From the NCBI RefSeq assembly GCF_009727055.1, contig NW_024063731.1, positions 150,625 through 214,624 on the forward strand: a DNA stretch of 64,000 bases. The letters are read 5' to 3'. Both the position numbers and the translations under genes were made by a program. This document shows positions 33,701 through 44,083 of the stretch, piece after piece (within the stretch, counting starts at the first letter, position 1; the number at the start of each line of letters is the position of its first letter). Source of the DNA: Benincasa hispida. Its lineage: Eukaryota; Streptophyta; Magnoliopsida; Cucurbitales; Cucurbitaceae. The notes beneath the pieces are model-generated. The model saw nothing but the letters and a program-made list of their open reading frames with translations, was not told the DNA's origin and made no database searches.

Positions 33701-34565
33701 ATGTCTCATGGCCCGTTCCCTCATTTTCCATACAATCGAAGATTGTCTGTCATATTCAACGTGGATCTCTACAAAGCCTCAACCCAGTGGTCAAATGAGT
33801 ATAATTTGAAAACTCTTTCATTGCAATTTATTTAACTGCATGTTTGAGATTTTGAAATTGTTGAAATCACTTTTTTCATGTAAAAACAATTTCCACAATA
33901 CGTTTATAGTGACTTAAAATTATTTTAATATTTAATCTTGTACTTTTAAATACAAATTTAATATCATTAAAATTTGTTTTGAGTGTTTTTTAAGAAAAGG
34001 ATTTGAAAGATTAAGATCATATCTCAAACGGATTTTAACCATTTAAGGATTACACCACATGCACCAAATAGAATTTTTTTTTTGTCTTCGTCCCGTTCTT
34101 TTAATTTTAAAAATAAGTATTCAATAGGTTTTTTATTTGTCTCCCATCAATTTTCTCTCAAACTTCAATCAGACTCGGATCTCTTTTTTAAAGCTTTGTA
34201 TTATTAAAAAAATATATTCGTGTCCTCTCAAATATATATTATATTTGTCTAAAAACCTTTTTATTAAAAAAAAAAAAGTTATTTACCCCTTATTTATATC
34301 TTTTATTATAAATGTCTCACTATTCTATTCAAAGTTAATTAAAATATAATTCATTAAAGCTTTTATAAATTTTTCATAACTATTCTTAACAAGAGTATCA
34401 ACTTTTTAAAGTTTTCGTACCATATCACTACCACCCCAGTTAAGATTTTCATTTGTGTTAAAAATTATAAAGGATTCATAATTAAGGAGAGGATTCAAAC
34501 ATATAGTGAAAGTCAAAGGTTATAATAAAAAATATTAAATATAATTAAGAATTTGCCATGTGACA
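33700..34565 (+). repeat. Duplicated block upstream of MLP, copy 1
   Basis: Matches 37680-38480 through most of its length: TACAAAGCCTCAACCCAGTGG / TACAAAACCTCGACCCAGTGG, CTTTTTTCATG, TTTAATCTTGTACTTTTAAAT, ATTATTAAA.AAATATATTCGTG. So an LTR fragment plus upstream flank was duplicated together. This copy was later split by the TIR element at 34713. Confidence 0.85.
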
Positions 34566-34712
34566 AAGTATAAACGATTGGACAATTAAATTGGATGCAA
34601 AAATATAAGTATAACTAAAGATGAACACAAGAATTTATCATATAGTGAAACAACACTATTAAGAGCGTCATGCACCCACCTCTTGTAGCTCTTCTAATCA
34701 TATAGAAAATAG

Positions 34713-35550
34713 AAAAAAAAATACCTTTTTAATTTTAAAGCTTTTAAGAATAGGTGCATGATTCTCTAAAATTTCAATTTAGCGGCTTTGGTCCATTAAT
34801 TTTACAAAATAGGTTTAAACGAGGCTTGTTCCTATTTTAGATATATTTCTTTTATTATTTTACATTTTAATCGGATATTTTTATATTTTAAAAATATATT
34901 TTTTTTTTATATCCTCCCTCTTTCAATTCACTCTCACCTCTCGGTCCTCCACTACCAATTTTTATTTGGGTCTGAATCTTTTCCTCTGTCTTTCTGTAAA
35001 TTACATCCCACCAAGTTCGAGCTCTCAGAACTCTAATGGATTACAAATTTGTGAGCTCCTCCCACTCTCAGCCTTAATAACCCGCTGATCATTGCTTGTT
35101 GGATTCTGCAGTTTTCTCCATGTCTTCTTCATATCCGAACGTGTCTCATGAATCTAAGCCCATCTTTGAAAGAAACAACTAATTCCCTCCATAACTCGAT
35201 CCAATCCGACCTTACTAATTACCTTTGCAATGGTTTCAACGCCTACGTTCATGGCGCCACTTGCAACAACAGTAGTAGTATTTACCGCGGAGAAGAATGG
35301 TATGGAGTCGGAGGTCGGGGAGGAGAAAGAGAGGAAAGAGGGGAAGGAAAGAGGGGAAGGAAAGAAAAAAAAAAATTTAAATATAAAAGTATCTTATTCA
35401 AATTTAAAATAATAAAAAATATATTTAAATAGAACAAAGACCTTTTAAACCTATTTTGCAAAATTAAGGGACCAAAATGGCTAAATGTAAACTTTAGGGA
35501 CCAATTGCATATATTGTTAAAAACTCAGGGACTAAAAAAGTATTTTTTCC
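34713..35550. mobile_element. TIR DNA element with about 115-bp inverted ends and non-repetitive cargo
   Basis: The left 115 bp (34713-34828) and the inverse of the right 115 bp (35436-35550) align throughout: AAAAAATAC.TTTTT, GCATGATTC / GCAATTGGTCC, TTTAGC..TTTGGTCC.TTAAT, ACAAAATAGGTTTAAA. Long ends and no transposase suggest a non-autonomous MULE-like element. The centre (34915-35330) is GC-richer and codon-like, unlike the flanks, with an ATG at 35120 followed by SSSYPNVSHESKP. It may be captured host DNA (Pack-MULE style). The source gene is not identified. Confidence 0.65.
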
Positions 35551-35589
35551 TAAAAAATATTTGAAAATGAAAAAAGAACAAGGAAAAAA

Positions 35590-35760
35590 TTGCTACAAGA
35601 CAAATGTGATAGGACTATTGTGTATGATGGTATAAAGATGAAGTTAGAATAAGATGCACCAAATTATTTTTCATTTTTTAATTGGAATGCGTGATAAAAG
35701 CCAACCTTGTTGGTTACTTGTTGGCCAACATAAGATAGAGAAAAAAAAAAAAACCAAACA
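35590..35760 (+). promoter_or_regulatory. Orphan MLP promoter without gene
   Basis: Matches 38490-38650, the region just upstream of the MLP pseudogene: GTGTATGATGGTATAAAGATG / GAGTATGATAGTATAAACATG, CAACCTTGTTGGTTACTTG / CGAACCTCGTTGGCTATGTG, CAACATAAGAT. The similarity stops at about 35760, before the TATA box, and no MLP exon follows. The Copia fragment begins soon after, so a third plus-strand MLP copy was probably lost here. Confidence 0.75.
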
Positions 35761-35889
35761 ATTAAGTATGTTACGTGTTTGGCAATATCGTTAGCATTTT
35801 CTAGATACACATCATACTCAGAACTCTTATATGATGGGATGTTACTAACAAGTGTTTGACATCTTTCTCTAAATCACTGTTGTCTTCAG

Positions 35890-36723
35890 ACTAAGACATA
35901 GCTTTTACTTTGCTTCTTCAAGAAATTAGGACATTCAACTTAAAAGTGTTCATAGCCTTTACACTCTCTACATTTGAAAGACTTTTCTCTTTGAAAATTA
36001 GAAGCAATTGACTTATCAGCTTCCTTCTTGCTATATTGAATTTTGAATTGTTTGAGAGAAAGAGAGCTACCAGATTTATTGATTTTAGGGTTAAATTGCC
36101 AGACATCTTTCTGAATCTTTTGAGAACACGATTGAATTGTTTCAAAACTAAAGAAATAGATTCAACAAGGTAATCCTCAAACTCCTTGTCAGGATCATCA
36201 TGCTCATCTTCAACTGAGGATTTATTCTAAAATTTTCTCTCTTAAAGCCAGCGATTTATTTGTAATGTCCAATAATTGAACATTGAATTCAATAATTTAT
36301 TCATCATCGTGCATTTTAAGATTTTTGAACTTAGAAGTCAACAAGTGAAGCCTTGACATTTTAACCTATGAAGTTCTTTCATGGACAATGGATAAGATAT
36401 CCCACACCTTCTTTGTAGAGACATACATATTAAACAATCTGAATATGTTGCGATCAACACTATTAAATATGACATTCAATGCTCTAGAATTTCGTAATGA
36501 TGCTTCACCTTCAGCTTCATACCATTGCAATTCAGGTTTCAAGATTTCCTTTCCATCATCAGTTTCAGTGTGTCGATAAGACCAACCAATGACTATAGCC
36601 TTCTAGGTTTTAAAATCAATTTATTTTAGAAAGGCTATCATTTGAGTTCCCGTCATGAACAACTTTCTTTGATTCCGTTCATGATCGAAGCACCTGAGAT
36701 AAAGGTGACCCGCTTTGATACCA
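35890..36723 (-). pseudogene. Copia gag fragment with primer site (minus)
   Basis: Primer site TGGTATCAAAGCG (36711-36723, minus) is followed, going left, by a gag of the UBN2 type: GWSYRHTETDDG, LQWYEAEGEASLRNSRALN, FRLFNMYVSTKKVWDIL, and near 35970 a CCHC-like knuckle FKCRECKGYEH in a shifted frame that has lost its last Cys. Frameshifts separate the blocks. The element ends at about 35890 without pol. Its LTR is on the right. Confidence 0.82.
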
Positions 36724-36725
36724 GT

Positions 36726-37690
36726 TGAAAAAGCTATAAGATGACTCCACTCAAAACAAGGATGTTAAATGGAAAGCAAAGACAAGTATTGTAACAATAA
36801 AATACTAATAATAAGAATAACATGTAAACGCACACATAAGTTGGTAATCCAGTTCAGTGAAATCAACCTACGTTAGGGAGCAATGTGCCCAGGAAAAATA
36901 ACCCACTAATATCAAAGAGTCAAGCAATTACAATTTCGTACTTATCTGTAATTCAATAACTACTATAATGACTCAAGTAGAGCCCAACTCATAGATTACC
37001 TAGTCTCCCCCTAAATGCGAGACTTCCTCTCAAAAGAACTTAGGCTCCTCTGAAGTAAGTTAATATTAGTGTCAAACATTTCTGCTTTTGACAGTGTGTG
37101 AGACTTCTCTCTTCTTGATTATCTTCTATTAGCTCAGTGAACTCCATTCACTAACGAAACTTAGGCTCTCTCTATGATAGAGAACTCCTTGAGAATGAAG
37201 TCTTAGGCTTCCTCTAAGACCAAAAGTCCCTTCTCAAATACAATACCTTAGGCTTCCTCTGAGACAAAATTTATCTTTAAGGTATTGCAAAATCACATAG
37301 TGAAATAGAGTGAGTAAAGATAGAAAAACATGATGTTACCCAATTTGGCCATGAAGAATAGAAACTTTCTCCAATAATGATCAAATGCGGCAACCCTATA
37401 TGAACACCAATATTTTCCATTTAAAAATCGTGGCGAAAAAAGGAAACAATGCTCAATTCGGAAATAATAAGGCACGCCTCAAATAAGGAAAATATCGGAT
37501 AAAATAAATCTGTAGAAAATTTCCAAATATGAAAATAAAAATATACTATAGGAATTAATAGGGTCAGAGACATGATATGGAAACATTTGTAACGATGACA
37601 AAAACCACCACAAGTTGTCTTAGAAAAATATGGAGCCAATCAACAAATCTTTAACATGTCTCATCGCTCGTTCTCTCATTTCCATACATT
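36726..37690 (-). repeat. LTR family Y, attached to the Copia gag fragment
   Basis: On the minus strand the LTR ends AGCTTTTTCA two bases before the primer site. It carries CTTAGGCTCCTCTGA-type repeats (37040, 37160, 37205, 37250) and GCGGCAACCCTA (37387). Partial copies are at 23770-24262 and 33490-33700. The start (about 37690) is set by where the three copies lose similarity to each other's outer flanks. Confidence 0.65.
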
Positions 37691-38660
37691 GAACATTGCC
37701 CGTCACATTCGAAGCGGATCCCTACAAAACCTCGACCCAGTGGTTAAATGAGCATAATTTGAAAATGTTTTGTTGCAACTTATATTAGTGCATGTTGAGA
37801 TTTCGAAATTGTTGAAATCACTTTTTTCATGATGAAAATATTTCCACAATACATCTATAATCACTCAAAATTACTTTAATATTTAATCTTGTACTTTTAA
37901 ATGTAAATTTTAAATCATAAAAATTTGTTTTGAAAATTTTATATCATAAAAAATTATTTTTAAATTAAAATCATGTTTCAAACTAATTTTAACCATTTTA
38001 GAATTACATCAAGATATGCCTAAGTATGCTTTTCATTGTTAATCTCTTTCTTTTTAATTTAAAATGAAGTGTTCAACATAATTTTTTTTTTCTCCCATCT
38101 ATTTTCTCTCAAACATCACTCAGACTCGCATCTTCTTTTTAAAGCTTTGTATTATTAAATAAATATATTCGTGTCCTTTCAAATATACATTATATTTATA
38201 TGAAACTTTTTAGTTAATCAATAAACAAATATTTTTCCCCTTACCTATAGCTTTTATCAGGGAAGTTTTACTATTCTATTCAAAGTTAATTATAATATAA
38301 TTCGTTAAACTTTTTACAAATGTTTCAAAGCTATCCTTAATAAGAATATAAACATTTTAGAGTTTTCGTACAATATCACTGCCACACCATTTAAGATTTT
38401 TATGTGTATTTTAAATTAAAAGAATATTTCAAACATGTAATGGAAGTTAAAGGATATAATAAAAGTATTAAAAAGAATCAAGAGTTTTCCATATGACAAA
38501 CTATAGTTGGATTATTGAGTATGATAGTATAAACATGAGTGCAACTCAAGATGTATCCAAATATTTTTCATTTTCTAATTGTAATACACGATAAACCGAA
38601 CCTCGTTGGCTATGTGCTGGACAACATAAGATGGAAGAAAAAACAAAAACAATAAAATGT
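37690..38660 (+). repeat. Duplicated block upstream of MLP, copy 2
   Basis: Partner of 33700-34565 plus 35590-35760, here uninterrupted and leading into the MLP pseudogene. Divergence between the copies is considerable (many small indels), so the duplication is old. Confidence 0.85.
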
Positions 38661-38687
38661 AGTAAAATAATATATAAGTGTGGGTGG

Positions 38688-38696
38688 TATAAAAAG
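38688..38696 (+). promoter_or_regulatory. TATA box of the MLP pseudogene
   Basis: TATAAAAAG, same context as at 30355. Transcription may still start here although the frame behind it is broken. Confidence 0.7.
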
Positions 38697-38767
38697 GGGA
38701 AGGCATTGAATATTGTTTTGTTTGTGGGTGTGTTCTCTAAAAGTAATCAAGCTATAGTAAGAGAAGT

Positions 38768-39346
38768 TTGATAAACAAGCTTGTGGGTGAAGTAGAAATA
38801 AACACACCTGCACATAGATTTTACAAACTCTTTAAAGATGAAATTTCTCATATTCCAAATATTTCTCCAAAGTTAGTCCAAAAAGTTAAAGTTCATGATG
38901 GAGATTGGAGCAAACATGGTCATGGTTCCATCAAGATTTGGAATTACACAATCGATACGTACTACAACGACCAAGACCACGATCACTTCATACGTTTTTC
39001 TTTTCACCTCTTTTCATAAGAAACTTCTTGGCTACTAACCAATTATTACTCATTTTCTCTGTGTTTATAGGATTTTTAAGATGGTAGAGCCGAAGTTGTC
39101 AAGGAACGGGTAGAATTCGATGACAAAAATCTGGTGATAAAGATAGTTGGATTAGAAGGAGATGTGTTTAAGCATTACAAAACCTTCATCTGAACATATC
39201 GAGTTGTGCTAAAGGGACCGAATTGCAGTTCGATAATTTTTATCTTGGAATATAAGAAACTTCATGATGGACCTCCGTACCCTAATAAATACCATGATGT
39301 TATGAATGAACTTGCCAAAGACATTGAATATCACCTTAAACAATAA
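38768..39346 (+). pseudogene. MLP-like pseudogene (lost start, lost splice donor, stop in exon 2)
   Basis: Exon 1 (to 38954) reads INKLVGEVEINTPAHRFYKL and IPNISPKLVQKVKVHDGDWS; exon 2 (39081-39346) is 266 bp long, exactly as in the intact gene, and reads AEVVKERVEFDDKNLVIKIV, then HDGPPYPNKYHDVMNELAKD and ends HLKQ. Three lesions: no ATG where the family starts (TTGATAAAC instead); the donor GT of the intact gene is AT (38955); TGA at about 39192 replaces a codon in KTF(I)*TYRVV. The intron is only 126 bp. The downstream flank matches that of the intact gene. No functional product is expected. Confidence 0.9.
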
Positions 39347-39950
39347 GATTTTATACAAGTCTTCTCTCAAGCTCACATGATATGAATAATTAAGGTGTGT
39401 CAAAGTTGAATCTTAAGATTGTGAGGATTTTGTAATAAGTAAATAATGGTTATCCTCAAGTAAAATGGATGAAACATTTCCTTGAAATATATAATATGTT
39501 TTCTTTGGAAATAATGCCATGCTTCTTGACTATTTTTTTTTTTTTTGTCCCATCATTTTATCTAACCTAGACTTATGTTTCTCCCTTAAATGTTCAGGAA
39601 AATTTATAAATAAAATATTTATGACACTTGCCAATAAGAGCGTAGCTCATTTGACATAATGCTTGTACTATCGATCTCGAGATCTGAGGTTCGATTTTTC
39701 CACCCCACATTTTAATTATAATACCTTTAAAAAATATATATTTTTATGACATTTCTAATGAATGATATATTTTTAGTTAAAAAAATATACATAAAAGAAA
39801 TTAACTTAACGCGTTCTTACATTCTTCGACGACCAAACTCATAATTTCTACTATTACCATTAGCAAATTAATTTTCTCAAGCAAGATTAATGTTGTGTTT
39901 GGATCAGCTTTGTACCCAAGTATTATTGAGAATAACCATAGAAGGCTCCA
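39347..39950 (+). other. 3' flank of the MLP pseudogene
   Basis: Collinear with 31802-32215 apart from the SINE at 39630-39742. No gene seen. Confidence 0.6.
39618..39754 (+). mobile_element. tRNA-derived SINE with target duplication
   Basis: A box-like GTAGCTCATTTGACA (39642) and B box GAGGTTCGATTTTTCC (39686) are the pol III promoter of a tRNA-derived SINE; the body ends in an A/T-rich tail. It is flanked by TTTATGACACTT (39618-39629) and TTTATGACATTT (39743-39754), a 12-bp target duplication with one mismatch. The matching place behind the intact MLP (about 32050) lacks it. Confidence 0.8.
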
Positions 39951-41230
39951 AGGTTAGTAATCCTTGCTGGTTTTTCGATCCTTCATTTACAATTAATTAA
40001 TTAACATTTTGATCAAAACAAATTTGCTTTTATTCACTAATAATTTTAGTATTTTGAAGAATTCATTGTATAGAACTCGGAACAAGGATGTCAATAGTTA
40101 TCAACCGTTGAGGTTGGAACCCTGAGCAGACTACCGTTGATAAGCCAGAGGAAGGTGGAACTTTGAAACACTCAAATTGGAGCTCAAACAAAAAAGTTAT
40201 GACCGAAATAAAAATGGAAAGAAAATCTTCATGTAGTGACGAACATGGCATCTTAAGTGGTGAATTCAACGGTCAAATTGATAACGTGGCACCTTACATA
40301 TGTGCGATCAATGGTGAATTGATGATGTGACAGATGACGTGGCAATTTTTAATCATAAAAATGATGACATGACATATGACATGGAGACTTGGCGTTACCT
40401 GTGTAACTATATTATAACAGATGGCAAATTTATTAATAAAATAATAAAACAAATTCAATTATAATAAAAAAGTCCTACGGTCAAAAGTTTAAATTTTTAG
40501 TATTACTTTATATAAACCAATGAGAGACTAACATGTGGCAAAAAATATATTATTTATATTATTGGTCAAATGGTCAAAATGTTTATATTTTCTAGCCAAA
40601 AACAAGTTTAGCCTTTTTACCTCTGTTTGAAAATAAAAATAATTTAAAAAATTCTTAAACAAGTCCTTAAAATCCTACAACGTTTGATAGCTTATTCCAA
40701 TTTTTTGTTAATTTTTTAGATCGAGTTTTTTGTATTTTTGTTATAGCCATTATTGTAAGGGTTTTACTTGTATGAATTGTTCTTTGAGAATAGACTTGTG
40801 TATCCTATCTTGATCTTCAACTCGAAATTTATTGTAAAGATTGTTGTAACAATTTGATTTTTCAATGTAGAAGGGATTGGGTTTTTTCTTACATCCGAAA
40901 ACAGAATATTGAAACTGTTCAGCTCTAAGCAATGAAAATAGTCAAGTTATTATCATACCTAAAAGGAGATTGTAAAATGGAATAGACCAGTGGTGTTGAA
41001 CTACTAAAGATCTTTTTGTGTCACTTTTTCTATCCATCTCTCTCATAAATAGTCTTGTAATTAACTTATTATTATATTTTATTTTGCATGAAATTATTTT
41101 CTATAATTTGATCTTGAAATTAATTATTCATATTTGTCTATTTATGTTGGTTAAATTTTTCTTTGCGTATTCATATTATCAATATTGTTATGAAAATTAA
41201 ATTGGGTACTTTACTTTGTTTATGTCACTT
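39950..41230 (+). repeat. Degenerate LTR, relative of the solo LTR at 20924
   Basis: Shares with 20924-22321 the series AATTAATTAATTAA, TTTGATSAWAAC, TTAGTATTTTGAAG, TAGAACTCGGAACAA, ACTCAAATTGGAGCTMAAAC and later the GGGTTTTTTCTTACA / AAATTAAATTGGGT blocks. No clean TG or CA end. It probably belongs with the gag trace at 41785. Confidence 0.6.
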
Positions 41231-42389
41231 TATTGGTCATTCTCAAGTGAATGCAGATTAGCAAATATATGTTTTGCAGACAACCTACATTTTCTTTATG
41301 AAAAGTGTTTTCGAATTATGTTTTCCAAACTATGCAAATTCTGAAAAATAATATTTTTATATTTTTATTATATCTAGATTTTGAATTTTGAACTTTAGTA
41401 TGTATAATTATATCAAATAAAGATAAAAATATTTAGAACTATAATATATCATGTTATAAATTCAATTAATTTTATGAAAAGTAAATAGGCATTATATAAT
41501 GTATTATAAATTATATAATATACAAAATAATAATTATAAAAAAAGTTAATATAAAATATGTCAACAAATAAATTGATTATAGTTTTTTATCAACTAATAT
41601 TTAGTGAGTAAGTATAATAAGTTATATAAATATCATCACATTTTAAACAATTGTTTAAATTAAAACTCAACTACTGAATCTGCTACCAAGCACATATATA
41701 AAAACACGAACTACAACTATGGTTTTATTGAGTTATTTGTTTTCAAATTTTTGTTCTTAGATTTTCTACCAAAACAAACCCTTAATTGCTAAAGTCATGA
41801 CAACTTCAAATGATCAATCTATTGATAAACCCCCATTTACTAATGGTAGAAATTATGATGTCTAGAGAAATAGAATGAAAACTTTGATGCTATGTGTCGT
41901 CATGTGTCCGAGACGATGCATAGCGACTGATATCCTCGAAAAAGATTAATTTTAAATGAAAATAAAAATGAAGCGCCACCATTTTTTTTTAGGGTGTGAT
42001 TGGGCATCGAAATGAAGTAAACAATTTTTCTTAATAAAAACCAATAAAAAATGGTCTACAAAACTATAGTTGAGTTTGAGAGTCATCTGTGTATGCAAAA
42101 GTTATTAACACCCCACAACATCCGTTGGAGAATGGTGGTCAAATTTTAAATCTAGAATTTAAAATATTAGCTAAAGAAATTAAGTTTTTGAGAAATAAGA
42201 TTTTTAAAATAATGTCTTTTACACTTCATTTCTCTAATATTTAGAGTCATGATCTCATAAAATAAGTTGACAAATTTCATCAATTCCGCTATGTTAGAAT
42301 TGAGAATTTTCTCACTTCAAGAATGTGAGAAATTATTACAATTTCTCATAATGTGTCATAGGATAACCTTTTAATATTGTTGAGAATGT
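41231..42389. other. AT-rich DNA with a Copia gag trace
   Basis: Apart from the short gag trace at 41785-41950 I see nothing. An inverted repeat around GAGAATTTTCTCACTTC / GTGAGAAATTATTAC lies at 42300-42350. Confidence 0.5.
41785..41950 (+). pseudogene. Copia gag N-terminus trace
   Basis: Plus strand MTTSNDQSIDKPPFTNGRNY then DV, a stop, RNRMKTLML: the start of a UBN2-type gag (family pattern F.G.NY..W..RM...). It is cut off after about 50 codons. Confidence 0.6.
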
Positions 42390-42720
42390 TCAATGTCCCA
42401 CATTGGTTAGATAAAAAGGAGGATCATGGGTATATAAGTGAGGATGACTATCTCCATTGGTATGAGACTTTTTGGGGTTGAAACAAAAAACAAAGCCACA
42501 TTTCCCTCAAAGGGTCGAAGGGAGATAGTACATCAAGCTGTTCGCAAGGGCCAACTTGAATCTCTTCCCCAGGGATCTAAAGATAGTACATCAAGTTGTT
42601 CGCAAGGGCCAACTTTGTACCATTGTTTGAGGGTCTTGTCCCTATCAAGTATAAGTTTCGCAAGGGCCAACTTTGTACCATTGTTTGAGGGTCTTGTCCC
42701 TATCAAGTATAAGTTTTTTT
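42390..42720 (+). repeat. TRIM-like repeat with internal tandem duplications
   Basis: The phrase TCCCACATTGGTTAGATAAA followed by GTATATAAGTGAGGATGAC and ATCTCCATTGGTATGAG is typical of a small non-coding LTR-type repeat common in plants. Behind it, GATAGTACATCAAG.TGTTCG occurs twice (42525 and 42582), and a perfect 58-bp unit starting CGCAAGGGCCAACTTTGTAC is repeated head to tail at 42601-42658 and 42659-42716. Confidence 0.65.
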
Positions 42721-44083
42721 AAGAAAATGATTATTTTAATTAAATTCATTTTTATCTTGTATTTAGAATTGGATTTCCATAAATTATGAACCCTCACCTT
42801 GAGAATCTAGAAAATTCGACTCTCAAATATTTCTAGAATCAGTCGTCAGAAATTTTAAAAAAATGTCATTGAAACAAATATTTTAAAAAAGAGATTAAAA
42901 CTCATTTAATAAAACTAAAACGGAGTTAATTTGTAAGATTTGAAAATTAATACACCTCTCTTGTTGGATTCCAAAAAACGACCAATAAAGGTGGATAACA
43001 ACAAATTAGATTAGAAAAATAAAAGTAAAAATCAATCTAAAAAAAAATTAATTTAAATAAAGTTGGTTAAAAATAGATGGGTACACTATGGATTATAATA
43101 CTGTATAATGTTAGCATGGTTTATCTAAATTACAATTTAATAATGACTCACTTTTAATGTCAAAGCCTTGATTATCATTATATTGCGCGTTAGATAGACA
43201 AATATGTAATAAAATCTTACATTTTTATTATGCATGTAATATTTGATAGAACTTTTTCAACGCTATAATATAGTACTTATAGCTTTAATCTTATGCTATA
43301 GTAAGGTTATTTAGTCTTTTCTAATAGCTATAACTACTATAATAATCTTTTGATTGCACTTGCTTTCACTATATATATATATTGTTATTGATTTGCTCAT
43401 GGCTATAAAAGGTACAATTTTTTTACTAAATAAGAATAGTTTGTATATTATTGTTCATATTTGTGTTAAAAATAAACTTGTGACTCTAGATCAACCCACA
43501 TATATTAAATACTTCATAACACATTAAATACCATGATTTTCATTAGTTAAAAATAAATCTATTAACTTTACAAAAAAAAATAAGAAAAAAGAATGTAATC
43601 ATTTCCTAGAACAAAGTAAAATGATACAAAATAAAGTATTGTATCTTTTATGTTTATTTCTGTGAGTAAATAAAATATTTTGCAAGCCTCTTTTGTTCAT
43701 TTGTAATTTGTAAGATTCTCTTGATCTCTCAATGGAAATTTCTTAAGGTTGATTTGTACCCTTTTGATGGACACCTATTAAATAAAGAAACATAGACACA
43801 TATTAAATAAACAAACATAACAAAAGAAACTTATTGAATTTATAGAACAAGTCATATAGAAATCCACTGATACCAAACAAAAAGAACCTATTACATAGTT
43901 GAACATCTCAGACTTATAAACCAAACCCATCTTTTTTAACACCTAAAACTCTTGAAGGTGAATAATCTAGCTCCACTGACATTCTAAGATATTTTCATAT
44001 TACCAAGGACTATATTTTCATGACTCATGACAAAACTAACTTACAAAACTAGAACTCTAACAACAAAAAGAAAACATTGTACT
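42721..44083. other. AT-rich intergenic DNA
   Basis: No gene or repeat family recognised. A short direct repeat ATTAAATAAA.AAACATA occurs twice around 43775-43820. Confidence 0.5.

Noticed and set aside
38768..38954. MLP exon 1 read from TTG as a functional start
   Set aside because: Plant nuclear genes start at ATG; the intact paralogue has ATG at the equivalent place, and two other lesions follow.
39636..39705. Possible tRNA gene
   Set aside because: Only A and B box-like stretches are present; no cloverleaf could be folded, and the target duplication marks it as a SINE.
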